In this document: positions 1-7,561 of the stretch, piece after piece
Position numbering within the stretch: position 1 is the first letter of the stretch
Layout of the letters: each line of letters begins with the position of its first letter
Source: Bacillota bacterium
GTDB taxonomy: Bacteria > Bacillota > Clostridia > Lachnospirales > Lachnospiraceae
Assembly: GCA_023424235.1 (NCBI GenBank)
Contig: JAFAEB010000255.1
Span: 1-7,924 of the forward strand
Direction: 5' to 3'
Length of the DNA: 7,924 nucleotides
Position numbers and translations under genes: made by a program
Notes under the pieces: model-generated
Database searches by the model: none
Seen by the model: only the letters and a program-made list of their open reading frames with translations
Told to the model about the DNA's origin: nothing

Positions 1-986
1 ACCATACCAGCTAATACCGTATAGAATAATAAACCAAAGCAGATAAAAAGAACCGCTAGTAATAGACTTGATAATGAAAATGCATTCCCAACCATTGATG
101 TTCTAAGTATATTTATCAGTTCATAAATAGGATTTACAAAGTTAGGATTCATATAACTTGCTATTAAATCACCTAAGTAAAATCCACCTATCCCTGCCAC
201 TATCCATGAAATAAATTGTAGGATTGCAATTAATGTCATGGATATAACCTTACCAGATATGATAGCCTCTGGTGGTACACTCGTTAATAAAAGTTCCATT
301 AGCCTAGAGGATTTTTCTGCTACAACATGCTTACATATACTTTGACCATATAACAATACCATGAAGTAAAATACCATAGCAAACAACATTGGCGCAAGCA
401 ATTTTATTAGCATAACACCTATGGATTCTTTCGCTTCACCAACGGTTTCATACTCCGTTACAATTGGAGTGTTTAATATGGTTAATTGAGCTTCATTTAG
501 TCCAATTCCTAGCATTTTGTTTAGCTCAAAGCAAGATATAAACTCATTTAAAAATTCATTCCCAGCCTCTTTACTAATAATCGAATTGTTAGGAAGTGAC
601 ATAAATATATTATAGCCTTCACTTAGTTTATTTATTTCGATATAAGCAAATGTAGTAGGTGGAACCTTACTCTTAGCAATAAGTTCATCTAAGGTAGCCT
701 CTTCTAGGGTTGTTACTAAGACCTTTTCGTACTTTCCATTCGCTGTATGTTTTAACATTTCATAGTCAAGCTTTATCTTGGTTTTATTACGAACGTAAAT
801 ATTGGTAATACTCATTCCTTCATCTTCCTTATAATTTGAAGCCATAACGATATTAATTATTACCATAAGAGCAATTAGTATGAATGCAATTGCTAAAGTT
901 GTTATCTTAAATCCTTTACTTTTATTATTTTGCTTCATTGTAAATGAGAAAATATGCGACCAACCTTTAAACTCAAGTCCTTTCAT
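1..986 (-). CDS. ABC-2 type transporter permease, NatB/YhaP-like (second permease; C-terminus cut by window edge)
   Basis: Membrane subunit of an ABC-2 type exporter. The reading frame is open from ATG at 986 to the left edge (328 codons, no stop), so the C-terminus lies outside. Visible layout: a short cytoplasmic N-terminus (MKGLEFKGWSHIFSFTMKQ), TM1 at about residues 29-47, a large extracytoplasmic domain of about 140 residues, TM2 at about 189-212, then a cytoplasmic segment with EKSSRLMELLLTSVPP at about 223-238, TM3 at about 245-270 and TM4 from about 305 (ending FYTVLAGMV). The EKSxRxxExLL segment and the LAGxVGS-type helix are hallmarks of the NatB/YhaP family and recur in the upstream permease, so the two are paralogs. 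A ribosome binding site (GAGG about 8 nt upstream) supports the start. The gene overlaps the preceding permease by 14 nt, implying coupled translation. The family exports varied substrates (Na+ for NatAB); the substrate here is unknown. Confidence 0.88.
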   Translation of the reverse strand, partial: MKGLEFKGWSHIFSFTMKQNNKSKGFKITTLAIAFILIALMVIINIVMASNYKEDEGMSITNIYVRNKTKIKLDYEMLKHTANGKYEKVLVTTLEEATLDELIAKSKVPPTTFAYIEINKLSEGYNIFMSLPNNSIISKEAGNEFLNEFISCFELNKMLGIGLNEAQLTILNTPIVTEYETVGEAKESIGVMLIKLLAPMLFAMVFYFMVLLYGQSICKHVVAEKSSRLMELLLTSVPPEAIISGKVISMTLIAILQFISWIVAGIGGFYLGDLIASYMNPNFVNPIYELINILRTSMVGNAFSLSSLLLAVLFICFGLLFYTVLAGM

Positions 987-2388
987 GGTAAATTCCTCTT
1001 TTCTTAACTTTTAATAATTGAACTACCTCTTTTAATTTAATGCGATTTCCTCTATGCATAATTAAAGCTTCATACACCATGGACATGAAATAAATTAAAA
1101 GTCCTATGCTAATAATTAGTATTAAAATTGAGGCAATTCCCCATATTACTGATACTTTTCCAAGTATGATATAAATAGGAGTTATAAATACAGAGGATAT
1201 AGGAAGTAAATAGGCTAGTAAGGATAAACCACTACCTGTTGTACTATTCATATCCATGATAATAACTGCTAAACTTAAATAAGCTCCTATTAAAAGAACA
1301 AGAGTATATAACATCATGCCTTCACCTAGCTCTTCAATTTTGCTTACGCAAGACCCAACAAACCCAGCTAAGAAAGCAAAGAAAAGAAAACCACCAATAA
1401 AAATAAAAATTGCCACAATTATCTTTAATGGATCAATGGTCATAACTAGTTCTTTCGTGAAAATATTTTTTAATATCCCTGGTAACATATCATCATTTGG
1501 ATACATAGCCTTCTTAAGCAGGAGCGAAAGTAGAATTCCAGTTACTACAGTACCCAACTCGATTAAATTCACCACGAGCATGGCTAAAACTTTACCCACA
1601 ATTAATCCCATCGGACGAATTGTTATCAACAAATATTCAATTACTCGGGTAGATTTTTCAGTAATAATGGAAGATGCAACGCCTTCACCACCAAAGGCAA
1701 AGAACATAGAAGTTACAACAAATAATGCTAGAATAAGATAGTATTCATTCATACTAAGTCTTCCTCTTTGTGTTACGTTAGCTCCAACAGAAATATTTTC
1801 TTCCTCTAGACCTAATGTATTTGAATCGGATTCAAATACATTCTTATCATTAATCACTACTTTCCTAGATATAGGAGAATTAAGTTCATTTAAATTGGCA
1901 TCTGTTATTCCTTCAGCAGTTATACTACTCATTCTAAATGTACTCTGCATCAAAGTTCCAAGCATACTTAGATCTACATCTGTATAAGAACTATTGCTTG
2001 AACGGTAGAATTTAAGTCGATAATACCCCTCTTCAATGGTTAAATGTAATAGAGCATTATTAACCTCTTCTTCTAAGAAAGTTCTTACTGTATCAATAGG
2101 CAAATCTACATATTGAAAGAATACTCCACTAAATCGTTCATTTTCTTTCGTTATCCCACTGTAATCAACCGTAGGCAGCTTACTTTCATCTACAATATAC
2201 AAAACCTTAATTGAACTTACATCATTCGAAGTTTTCTCATCACTGGATATAAGTGATAATAAGGGCATAGTAAGAAGAGCAATTAGCCCTAGAATCATAA
2301 TTGTGATCTGTACGGTTTTACTTTTTAAACTTTGCGTAAGGGTAAAAGAAAACACTCCAAAGGCTCCTGTTAAACTATTTTCCCTCAT
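973..2388 (-). CDS. ABC-2 type transporter permease, NatB/YhaP-like (first permease, 471 aa, complete)
   Basis: Complete membrane subunit of the same ABC exporter. Layout by residue: cytoplasmic N-terminus (1-28), TM1 about 29-48, an extracytoplasmic domain about 50-212, TM2 about 216-236, the cytoplasmic coupling segment with EKSTRVIEYLLITIRP (244-259), then TMs at about 262-292, 321-345, 356-378, 385-410 and 413-440, and a basic cytoplasmic tail (KLKEVVQLLKVKKR). One helix, a large outer domain and then five to six helices is the usual topology of ABC2_membrane_3 type permeases such as NatB. The ATG at 2388 overlaps the end of the ATPase gene by 14 nt, and a purine-rich AAAAGGTAGG lies just upstream inside that gene. 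It shares the EKSxRxxE segment and the LAGFVGS helix with the downstream permease, so the pair probably forms a heterodimer. The fit to the family is clear; the substrate is not. Confidence 0.92.
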   Translation of the reverse strand: MRENSLTGAFGVFSFTLTQSLKSKTVQITIMILGLIALLTMPLLSLISSDEKTSNDVSSIKVLYIVDESKLPTVDYSGITKENERFSGVFFQYVDLPIDTVRTFLEEEVNNALLHLTIEEGYYRLKFYRSSNSSYTDVDLSMLGTLMQSTFRMSSITAEGITDANLNELNSPISRKVVINDKNVFESDSNTLGLEEENISVGANVTQRGRLSMNEYYLILALFVVTSMFFAFGGEGVASSIITEKSTRVIEYLLITIRPMGLIVGKVLAMLVVNLIELGTVVTGILLSLLLKKAMYPNDDMLPGILKNIFTKELVMTIDPLKIIVAIFIFIGGFLFFAFLAGFVGSCVSKIEELGEGMMLYTLVLLIGAYLSLAVIIMDMNSTTGSGLSLLAYLLPISSVFITPIYIILGKVSVIWGIASILILIISIGLLIYFMSMVYEALIMHRGNRIKLKEVVQLLKVKKRGIYHERT

Positions 2389-3313
2389 GAGGCATACCTA
2401 CCTTTTCCACAAATATTTCATGAAGTGATGGCTCCCTTAACTCAAACTTTATAATAGGAATATGCTCACTAAGTAATTTACCGAGAAGTAAGCTTGCTTG
2501 CTCTTCGTCAATTACCTTCATCTGATATTCGCTTGGTGTTTTATTTACAAGTTGAAGTCCAAATTGATTTATATAAGGCATTGGATCTCCTTCACATTTT
2601 AGGAACATGTTTACCCTACCATATCCTTTTTTTATTTGATTTAAATTACCTTGAAGTACTGTATTTCCTCGATTTAATATGGTTATATCCTCACAAAACT
2701 CTTCAATTGTATTCATCTGATGACTTGACATGATTAGAAATTTACCTTTTGCAATTTCTTCTTTTATAATGGTTTTAAATAAATCTGAGTTTACAGGATC
2801 TAGTCCACTTAATGGTTCATCTAAAATTAATAGTTCAGGATCAGATAAAAGAGATGCCATTAATTGTATTTTTTGTTGATTTCCTTTTGATAGCTGTTCC
2901 GCTGTCTTCATTTTAACCTTTTTACCAAGCTTTTTTTCTGGAAATAAATATTCCTCAACTTCTAAGCGTTCTGCCCAGTACTTTATACTTTTCATAGCAT
3001 CATTTTTGCCTACACCCTTTAACTTAGCAAAATAAAGAAGTTGATCAAGTAGTTGATATTTGGGATAAAGACCTCTCTCTTCTGCTAGATAACCAACGTT
3101 ATCAACAATCGGATTAAGTCTTCTATTTTTCCATATTACTTCACCGTCATTACTAGCAAGCATTCCCAGGATCATACGAATTGAAGTTGTCTTACCAGCA
3201 CCATTGGTTCCAAGTAGTGCATAGACTCCTGGATTTTTAATTTCAAAGTTTAATTTATCTACAACAGTATTTACTCCATAAACTTTTGTTAAATTACTAA
3301 CAATTAGTGACAT
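2375..3313 (-). CDS. ABC transporter ATP-binding protein, NatA/YhaQ-like (312 aa)
   Basis: Cytoplasmic ATPase that powers the two permeases encoded after it. Residues counted from M at 3313: Walker A GTNGAGKTT (35-43), Q-loop region GYLAEERGLYP (74-84) with Glu where many ABC ATPases have Gln, signature LSKGNQQK (141-148) in place of LSGGQ, Walker B LLILDEP (161-167), D-loop SGLD (169-172) and switch His in SSHQ (198). The C-terminal 80 residues, ending in REPSLHEIFVEKVG, match the DUF4162-type tail of the YhaQ/NatA group. The altered Q-loop and LSKGN signature are usual for this group. A basic stretch of about 12 residues before the signature (PEKKLGKKVKMK) looks longer than typical. The start at 3313 is preferred over an ATG at 3358 (327 aa) because AAAGGAG sits 7 nt upstream of 3313, nothing similar precedes 3358, and the family usually begins right at this point. 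First gene of the ABC operon. Confidence 0.93.
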   Translation of the reverse strand: MSLIVSNLTKVYGVNTVVDKLNFEIKNPGVYALLGTNGAGKTTSIRMILGMLASNDGEVIWKNRRLNPIVDNVGYLAEERGLYPKYQLLDQLLYFAKLKGVGKNDAMKSIKYWAERLEVEEYLFPEKKLGKKVKMKTAEQLSKGNQQKIQLMASLLSDPELLILDEPLSGLDPVNSDLFKTIIKEEIAKGKFLIMSSHQMNTIEEFCEDITILNRGNTVLQGNLNQIKKGYGRVNMFLKCEGDPMPYINQFGLQLVNKTPSEYQMKVIDEEQASLLLGKLLSEHIPIIKFELREPSLHEIFVEKVGMPHEGK

Positions 3314-3320
3314 AAAGCAT

Positions 3321-3327
3321 CTCCTTT
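3321..3327 (-). promoter_or_regulatory. Ribosome binding site deciding the ABC ATPase start
   Basis: AAAGGAG reading leftward, 7 nt before the ATG at 3313. It settles the start of the ATPase at 3313. The longer in-frame ATG at 3358 has no purine-rich site upstream and would add 15 residues not expected in the family. Confidence 0.85.
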
Positions 3328-3378
3328 TTATTGTAATATCTTTCATAATTTCTAACATATGGTAACAGTCATATTTAC

Positions 3379-3407
3379 AATATATAACAAGTTTAGTGAT
3401 TTAGCAA
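3379..3407 (-). promoter_or_regulatory. Probable sigma-A promoter of the ABC operon
   Basis: Reading leftward, a -35 like TTGCTA (3407-3402), a 17-bp spacer and a -10 like TATATT (3384-3379). Transcription would start near 3372, leaving a leader of about 60 nt before the ATG at 3313. The -10 overlaps a short dyad (ATATT-GTA-AATAT) and two similar TGTTA-containing direct repeats lie about 20 bp apart around it, so a regulator could bind here. This is prediction from sequence alone. Confidence 0.6.
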
Positions 3408-3445
3408 GTTAAAATTCGATGAGAATTATATTAGATTGATTAATG

Positions 3446-3547
3446 ACAAAAAAATCCTCTGGCTATAACGGCTTTTTTGTATAATGATAAATAGGATTCA
3501 TAGGAATCATATCTAACACCACTTATCAAGCAGTATAACAGAGGATT
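3446..3547 (-). terminator. Nested stem structure ending in a U-tract after dnaB (complex terminator or 3'UTR RNA)
   Basis: In dnaB mRNA orientation the outer stem pairs AAUCCUCUG (3547-3539) with CAGAGGAUU (3461-3453), a 9-bp perfect match whose 3' arm runs straight into five more U. Inside, UGAUAAGUGG (3528-3519) pairs with CUAUUUAUCA (3494-3485) over 10 positions including two G-U pairs. Inside that, GAUUC-CUAU-GAAUC (3508-3495) forms a 5-bp hairpin stacked on the middle stem. It lies 15 nt after the dnaB stop and just before the ABC promoter, where a terminator is expected. The loop of the outer stem is about 77 nt, much larger than in an ordinary intrinsic terminator. On the plus strand no T-tract follows, so the activity is expected for minus-strand transcripts. 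Confidence 0.55.
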
Positions 3548-3561
3548 GTATTTATAATATT

Positions 3562-4890
3562 TTATCGTTCTAAATTTGCAAATTTTGTGTAATGAGATAA
3601 CCAAGCTAATTTTACGGTACCAGTAGGACCGTTTCTTTGTTTACCTATAATGATTTCAGATACACCTGCATCTTCAGAGTCTTTGTTGTAATAGTCATCA
3701 CGGTAAATAAACATAACAACGTCAGCATCCTGCTCGATGGCACCAGATTCACGAAGATCGGATAGCATCGGTCTTTTATCTGGACGTTGTTCTACCGCAC
3801 GGCTTAACTGAGACAATGCAATTACCGGAGCATTAATCTCCCTTGCTAATCCCTTAAGGGAACGTGAAATTTCTGAAATTTCTTGTTGTCTTGACTCAGA
3901 TTTTTTACTACCAGTCATCAGCTGTAAGTAGTCAATAATTACAAGTCCAAGATTATGTTCTAGCTTAAACTTTCTACACTTTGATCGTAACTCACTAATC
4001 GAAATACTTGATGTATCATCGATAATAAGATTGGAATTACCAATGGTTCTTGCACTTTCAACTAATTTTAGCCAGTCATCATCACTTAAATCACCTGTAC
4101 GGATAGACTGGGAATCTACTTTTGAGTGCATGGAAAGGATACGCTTAACCAGCTGATCCTTTGACATTTCTAGACTAAAGATAGCCGTAGTTACATTACT
4201 CTTAAGAGCAACATACTCTGCAATATTTAATACAAAGGCTGTCTTACCCATAGAAGGTCTTGCTGCTATTAGTATTAAATCGGACGGTTGTAATCCAGCT
4301 GTTTTATAATCAAGGTCATAAAAGCCTGTGGCAACACCAGTCACACTCCCCTTATTCTTAGCTGCTGATTCAATGCTTTCTAAGGACTGAAATACCACGT
4401 CCTTAATACTTACGAAATCACCAGTATTACGCTTTTGCAAGATATCAAATATCTTTTTTTCTGTTGATTCAAGTATTGACTCAACTTTTTCTTTATCAAG
4501 GTAACATTCATTTGTAATACCTTCTGTTACTTTAATTAATTGTCTTAATGTAGATTTTTCTTTTACAATATTGGCATAGTGCTTTACATTTGCTGATATT
4601 GGTACCGAATCAATTAAATCTCTAAAAAATTCAAGGCTGCAAATCTCTGGTGGTACATCCTTTTCTTTCAATTTACTTTGCAAAGTAATTAAATCTACTG
4701 GCTTCCCCTCGTTAAAAAGTTCTAGCATAGCATCAAATAAGACACCATAACGAGAATCATAAAAGTCTTCCCCAATAACAATTTCAGAAGCAGATACGAT
4801 TGCATCTTTATCCATTATCATAGAACCGATAACAGATTTCTCAGCTTCTTGACTATGGGGCATAACTTTTTTTATAAATGCCTCATCCAT
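3562..4890 (-). CDS. dnaB: Replicative DNA helicase DnaB (442 aa)
   Basis: Hexameric ring helicase that unwinds DNA ahead of the replisome (called DnaC in Bacillus subtilis). The N-terminal domain begins PHSQEAEKSVIGSMI (11-25), the usual primase-interacting domain, followed by a linker and the RecA-like domain. Visible motifs: Walker A ARPSMGKTA (210-218), FSLEMS with the putative catalytic Glu241, Walker B LVIIDYLQLM (316-325), ALSQLSR (358-364), the LSDLRESGAIEQDAD segment (376-390) and KQRNGPTG (417-424) carrying the arginine finger and neighbouring Lys. A length of 442 aa is normal, with no intein or insertion. AGGAGG stands 9 nt before the ATG at 4890. It lies 40 nt after rplI with no terminator seen between, so it is probably the last gene of a gdpP-rplI-dnaB transcript. 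Confidence 0.98.
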   Translation of the reverse strand: MDEAFIKKVMPHSQEAEKSVIGSMIMDKDAIVSASEIVIGEDFYDSRYGVLFDAMLELFNEGKPVDLITLQSKLKEKDVPPEICSLEFFRDLIDSVPISANVKHYANIVKEKSTLRQLIKVTEGITNECYLDKEKVESILESTEKKIFDILQKRNTGDFVSIKDVVFQSLESIESAAKNKGSVTGVATGFYDLDYKTAGLQPSDLILIAARPSMGKTAFVLNIAEYVALKSNVTTAIFSLEMSKDQLVKRILSMHSKVDSQSIRTGDLSDDDWLKLVESARTIGNSNLIIDDTSSISISELRSKCRKFKLEHNLGLVIIDYLQLMTGSKKSESRQQEISEISRSLKGLAREINAPVIALSQLSRAVEQRPDKRPMLSDLRESGAIEQDADVVMFIYRDDYYNKDSEDAGVSEIIIGKQRNGPTGTVKLAWLSHYTKFANLER

Positions 4891-4930
4891 CTTGCCTATC
4901 CTCCTAGATCTATATGCAATACTTTATAAC

Positions 4931-5377
4931 TTATTGCTCGCTAACCTTTACTTTTAATTCTACCGTTACCTTTGGATGTAGCTTTACTCCAACTGTATGC
5001 ATACCAATATTTTTAATTGGATCATTTAACAATAGTTTTTTCTTATCAATTTCTATATTAAATTGACTCTTTAATCCTGTTGCAATTTCCTTTGTTGATA
5101 TGGAACCAAAGGTTCTTCCACCTTCTCCAGATTTAATAGTAAGTACTAACGTTTTTGATTCAATTTCTTTTCCTAAAGCAATTGCTTCATCTAAAATTTC
5201 TTTTTGCTTCTTTTCTTCTGCTATTTTTTGAAGTTTTAGATCATTTAAGTTCTTAGCATTGGCTTCAATACCTAATTTTTTAGGTAATATGAAGTTTCTT
5301 GCATAACCATCGTTTACTTTAACTAATTCACCTTTTTTTCCTAAAGATTTAACATCCTGTAATAAAATAACTTCCAT
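4931..5377 (-). CDS. rplI: 50S ribosomal protein L9 (148 aa)
   Basis: Large-subunit ribosomal protein that binds 23S rRNA near the L1 stalk base. The N-terminal rRNA-binding domain shows the family signature GKKGELVKVNDGYARNFILPKK (13-34). A charged connecting helix follows (about 41-75), then the C-terminal domain with GEGGRTFGSISTKEIA (84-99) and HPKVTVELKVKV near the end. Length (148 aa) and both domains are complete. AAAGGAG lies 8 nt upstream of the ATG at 5377. It sits between gdpP and dnaB, a common Firmicute arrangement. The 97-nt gap after gdpP can fold into a stem listed separately. Confidence 0.98.
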   Translation of the reverse strand: MEVILLQDVKSLGKKGELVKVNDGYARNFILPKKLGIEANAKNLNDLKLQKIAEEKKQKEILDEAIALGKEIESKTLVLTIKSGEGGRTFGSISTKEIATGLKSQFNIEIDKKKLLLNDPIKNIGMHTVGVKLHPKVTVELKVKVSEQ

Positions 5378-5408
5378 ATGTCTATCTCCTTTATCAAATA
5401 TGCTTATT

Positions 5409-5458
5409 AAGGTAATTGTACCGATATACTTATCATATATAATACTCTATATTACCTT
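5409..5458 (-). repeat. Inverted repeat in the rplI leader
   Basis: AAGGTAAT (5409-5416) and ATTACCTT (5451-5458) are perfect 8-bp complements. Within the loop an AU-rich 6-bp hairpin (5424-5429 with 5435-5440, one G-U pair) can form. In the minus-strand RNA this would fold about 30 nt before the rplI start. No U-tract follows, so it does not look like an intrinsic terminator. It could be a leader element, an mRNA processing site, or chance in AT-rich DNA. Confidence 0.4.
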
Positions 5459-5474
5459 TGATGTTTTATTTTAA

Positions 5475-7532
5475 TTAGATATCGCCTTCTTGTGTCATAA
5501 AAGATAATATCTGTTTTACATTTTGGATTGCTTCCTTTAGTGTAGTATTGGTAAATTGTGCACCTGCTACACTCATATGTCCGCCTCCTCCTAGCTTTTC
5601 CATAATAACTTGAACGTTAACTTCATCAATAGAACGAGCGCTTACATATATCTTACCATTAAACTCTGTTAATACAAAGGAAGCCTTTATATTATTTATA
5701 TTTAATAATTCATTGGCTACTTGAGCTCCTAGTACAGTTGGGCTATTAATACCTTCACTAGCACATGTAGTAATCGCATAATGTTTTAAGAATACTTCAG
5801 TAGCACTGATTGCATCCGCCTTTGTTTTAAACTCTTCCATATCACTACGAAATAGTTTTCTTATTCTTGTTGCATCTGCACCACTTCTTCGTAAGAATGC
5901 TGCTGCTTCAAAGGTTCTAACCCCTGTCTTAGTTAAGAAATTATTTGTATCAATCATTACACCAGCATACATAGCATCTGCCTCTACTTGTCTTAATCTT
6001 AGACCTTCTCCTATGTACTGTAATATTTCTGCTACCATTTCACAGGAGGAGGAAGCGTAAGGTTCAATATAGGAAAGAACCGCATTTTCGATTGATTCCC
6101 CAGATTGTCTATGATGATCTAATATAACGATCGTTTTTGTTAAACTAAGTAGTTCCTTACATTCTGTATAATTTGGCCTATTAACATCAACAATTACCAA
6201 AAGGGTATTATTATCTACTACTGTCATTGCTTGTTCACTTTTTAAAAATAAGTCCTCTTCATAGTCTGAATTATGAAGGAATCTAGACATTAAAGGTCTT
6301 ACCGTAGATGTAATTTCATTAATTACGATATGAGTCTTTTTATTTAAAGTTTTCGCAATACGATAAATACCGATAGCAGCACCAAAGGAATCCACATCTC
6401 CAATGGCATGGCCCATGATAACCACCTTGTCTTTTGCTTCCACAAGTTCTTTTAATGCATGTGCCTTAACTCTTGCCTTAACCCTAGTACTCTTCTCAAC
6501 CTGAATACTCTTACCACCATAGTACAATAACTTTTCACCATCTTTTACAACCGCTTGGTCACCACCCCTACCTAAAGCTAAATCAATGGCAGCCCTAGCA
6601 TAATCATAACTAGCGAGATAGGATTCTGAATTAACACCAACACCCATACTTATTGTAACCGACATATCATTACCGATATTTACTGCTCGCACTTCTTCTA
6701 ATAAGCTAAATTTATTGTTTTGCAGTTGTGTTAAGTACTTTTGTTTAAACATAAATATATACTTATCTTTTTCTAGCTTCTTAACAATTGCATCAATACT
6801 TTGCATATATTTATTAATCTTACGATCTACAAGTGCGATTAATAAGGAACGTCTTACTTCATCAATACTTTCTAAGGCTTCCTCGTAATTATCAATATAT
6901 AAAAGACCAGTAATTAGTTTTTGATCATAATTTTCTTTGGCAAGTGTCTTATTTTCCGTTTCATCGTAAATGTAAATTGCGATTAAACTATTTGAGTTAT
7001 CTTTCGTATTATTCTCGAATAATGTCCATTCATAATTATCTGAGAAATCGAAGGCTACAATCTTTCTTAAAATAATTTTATAATAATTATTATTTCTCGT
7101 AACCTTTACCACAATATCTTGCATTTCTTTTGGCAGTAAATTTTCTGTTATTTCGGGAAATACATTTGTAATGGAGTGCTTTGCAGCTCTTTCATTTTCA
7201 ATAATATCAAGAAATTCATTATTTCCCCATAACATCCTTCCTTCGCAATCTAATACACCATATGGTAGAGCCATTTCTTTTAGCAACTGTTTTTGTACTT
7301 GGCCATAATCAGCCGCATAACGTACCAACTCACCAATTATTATATTACGTTTCACGAAGAAAAGTATAAGCGATATGATAATATATATAGCTAAAAAAAC
7401 CATCATTACTGTACCAGCTTTATTATCAATTATATAAATACTTATATTCATTAATATAAGCAAAGCGGATAATAATAATGGCCAACTTAGATATACCTTA
7501 AGTGCTCCTTTAATTTTTATTTTTTTTCTCAT
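5475..7532 (-). CDS. gdpP: Cyclic-di-AMP phosphodiesterase GdpP (DHH family, YybT-like, 685 aa)
   Basis: Membrane enzyme that hydrolyses c-di-AMP to 5'-pApA, controlling potassium and osmotic balance and cell-wall stress tolerance in Firmicutes. Counted from ATG at 7532: two TM helices (about 14-35 and 41-60), a PAS-like domain (about 75-190), a degenerate GGDEF domain (about 200-338) with MFKQKYL where GGDEF would be, then DHH and DHHA1 domains. Catalytic features: GHAIGDVDSFGAA (374-386, His375, Asp379, Asp381), VDVNR (Asp449), DHH (472-474), MIDTNNF (Asp528) and GGGGHMSVAGAQ (648-659), so the DHH/DHHA1 part looks active. Length is close to the family norm. The start at 7532 is chosen because GGAGG precedes it by 5 nt; an in-frame TTG at 7553 and ATG at 7544 have poorer sites, and the TTG lies inside a hairpin loop. 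First gene of the gdpP-rplI-dnaB block. Confidence 0.96.
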   Translation of the reverse strand: MRKKIKIKGALKVYLSWPLLLSALLILMNISIYIIDNKAGTVMMVFLAIYIIISLILFFVKRNIIIGELVRYAADYGQVQKQLLKEMALPYGVLDCEGRMLWGNNEFLDIIENERAAKHSITNVFPEITENLLPKEMQDIVVKVTRNNNYYKIILRKIVAFDFSDNYEWTLFENNTKDNSNSLIAIYIYDETENKTLAKENYDQKLITGLLYIDNYEEALESIDEVRRSLLIALVDRKINKYMQSIDAIVKKLEKDKYIFMFKQKYLTQLQNNKFSLLEEVRAVNIGNDMSVTISMGVGVNSESYLASYDYARAAIDLALGRGGDQAVVKDGEKLLYYGGKSIQVEKSTRVKARVKAHALKELVEAKDKVVIMGHAIGDVDSFGAAIGIYRIAKTLNKKTHIVINEITSTVRPLMSRFLHNSDYEEDLFLKSEQAMTVVDNNTLLVIVDVNRPNYTECKELLSLTKTIVILDHHRQSGESIENAVLSYIEPYASSSCEMVAEILQYIGEGLRLRQVEADAMYAGVMIDTNNFLTKTGVRTFEAAAFLRRSGADATRIRKLFRSDMEEFKTKADAISATEVFLKHYAITTCASEGINSPTVLGAQVANELLNINNIKASFVLTEFNGKIYVSARSIDEVNVQVIMEKLGGGGHMSVAGAQFTNTTLKEAIQNVKQILSFMTQEGDI

Positions 7533-7537
7533 TTTAA

Positions 7538-7542
7538 CCTCC
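7538..7542 (-). promoter_or_regulatory. Ribosome binding site deciding the gdpP start
   Basis: GGAGG reading leftward, 5 nt before the ATG at 7532, which opens MRKKIKIKG just before the first membrane helix. It favours 7532 over the in-frame ATG at 7544 and TTG at 7553. A 6-bp hairpin ends 2 nt upstream of it (see the next entry). Confidence 0.75.
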
Positions 7543-7544
7543 AT

Positions 7545-7561
7545 GATGCCCAATCGGCATC
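7545..7561 (-). promoter_or_regulatory. Small GC-rich hairpin directly upstream of the gdpP ribosome binding site
   Basis: In the mRNA, GATGCC (7561-7556) pairs perfectly with GGCATC (7550-7545) around a 5-nt loop. It stands out in an AT-rich leader and ends two bases before GGAGG. A stem so close could affect ribosome access or mRNA stability, but no known riboswitch class is recognised here. Confidence 0.4.

Noticed and set aside
1316..1741. Plus-strand open frame of 141 codons
   Set aside because: It lies wholly antisense to the first permease, shows no family motif and has low-complexity composition. It is a shadow of the membrane-protein gene.
2494..2733. Plus-strand open frame of 79 codons
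   Set aside because: Antisense to the ABC ATPase, whose motifs are clear in the minus frame. No ribosome binding site or recognisable product.
3314..3358. Longer N-terminus for the ABC ATPase starting at 3358
   Set aside because: No ribosome binding site before 3358, whereas AAAGGAG is placed correctly for 3313, and the family starts at that point.
5432..5437. TATGAT as the -10 of a separate rplI promoter
   Set aside because: No acceptable -35 at 16-18 bp upstream. The match is expected by chance in this AT-rich gap.
7533..7553. TTG start for gdpP at 7553 (or ATG at 7544)
   Set aside because: Both have poor upstream sites. The TTG falls in the loop of a perfect hairpin and GGAGG serves the ATG at 7532.
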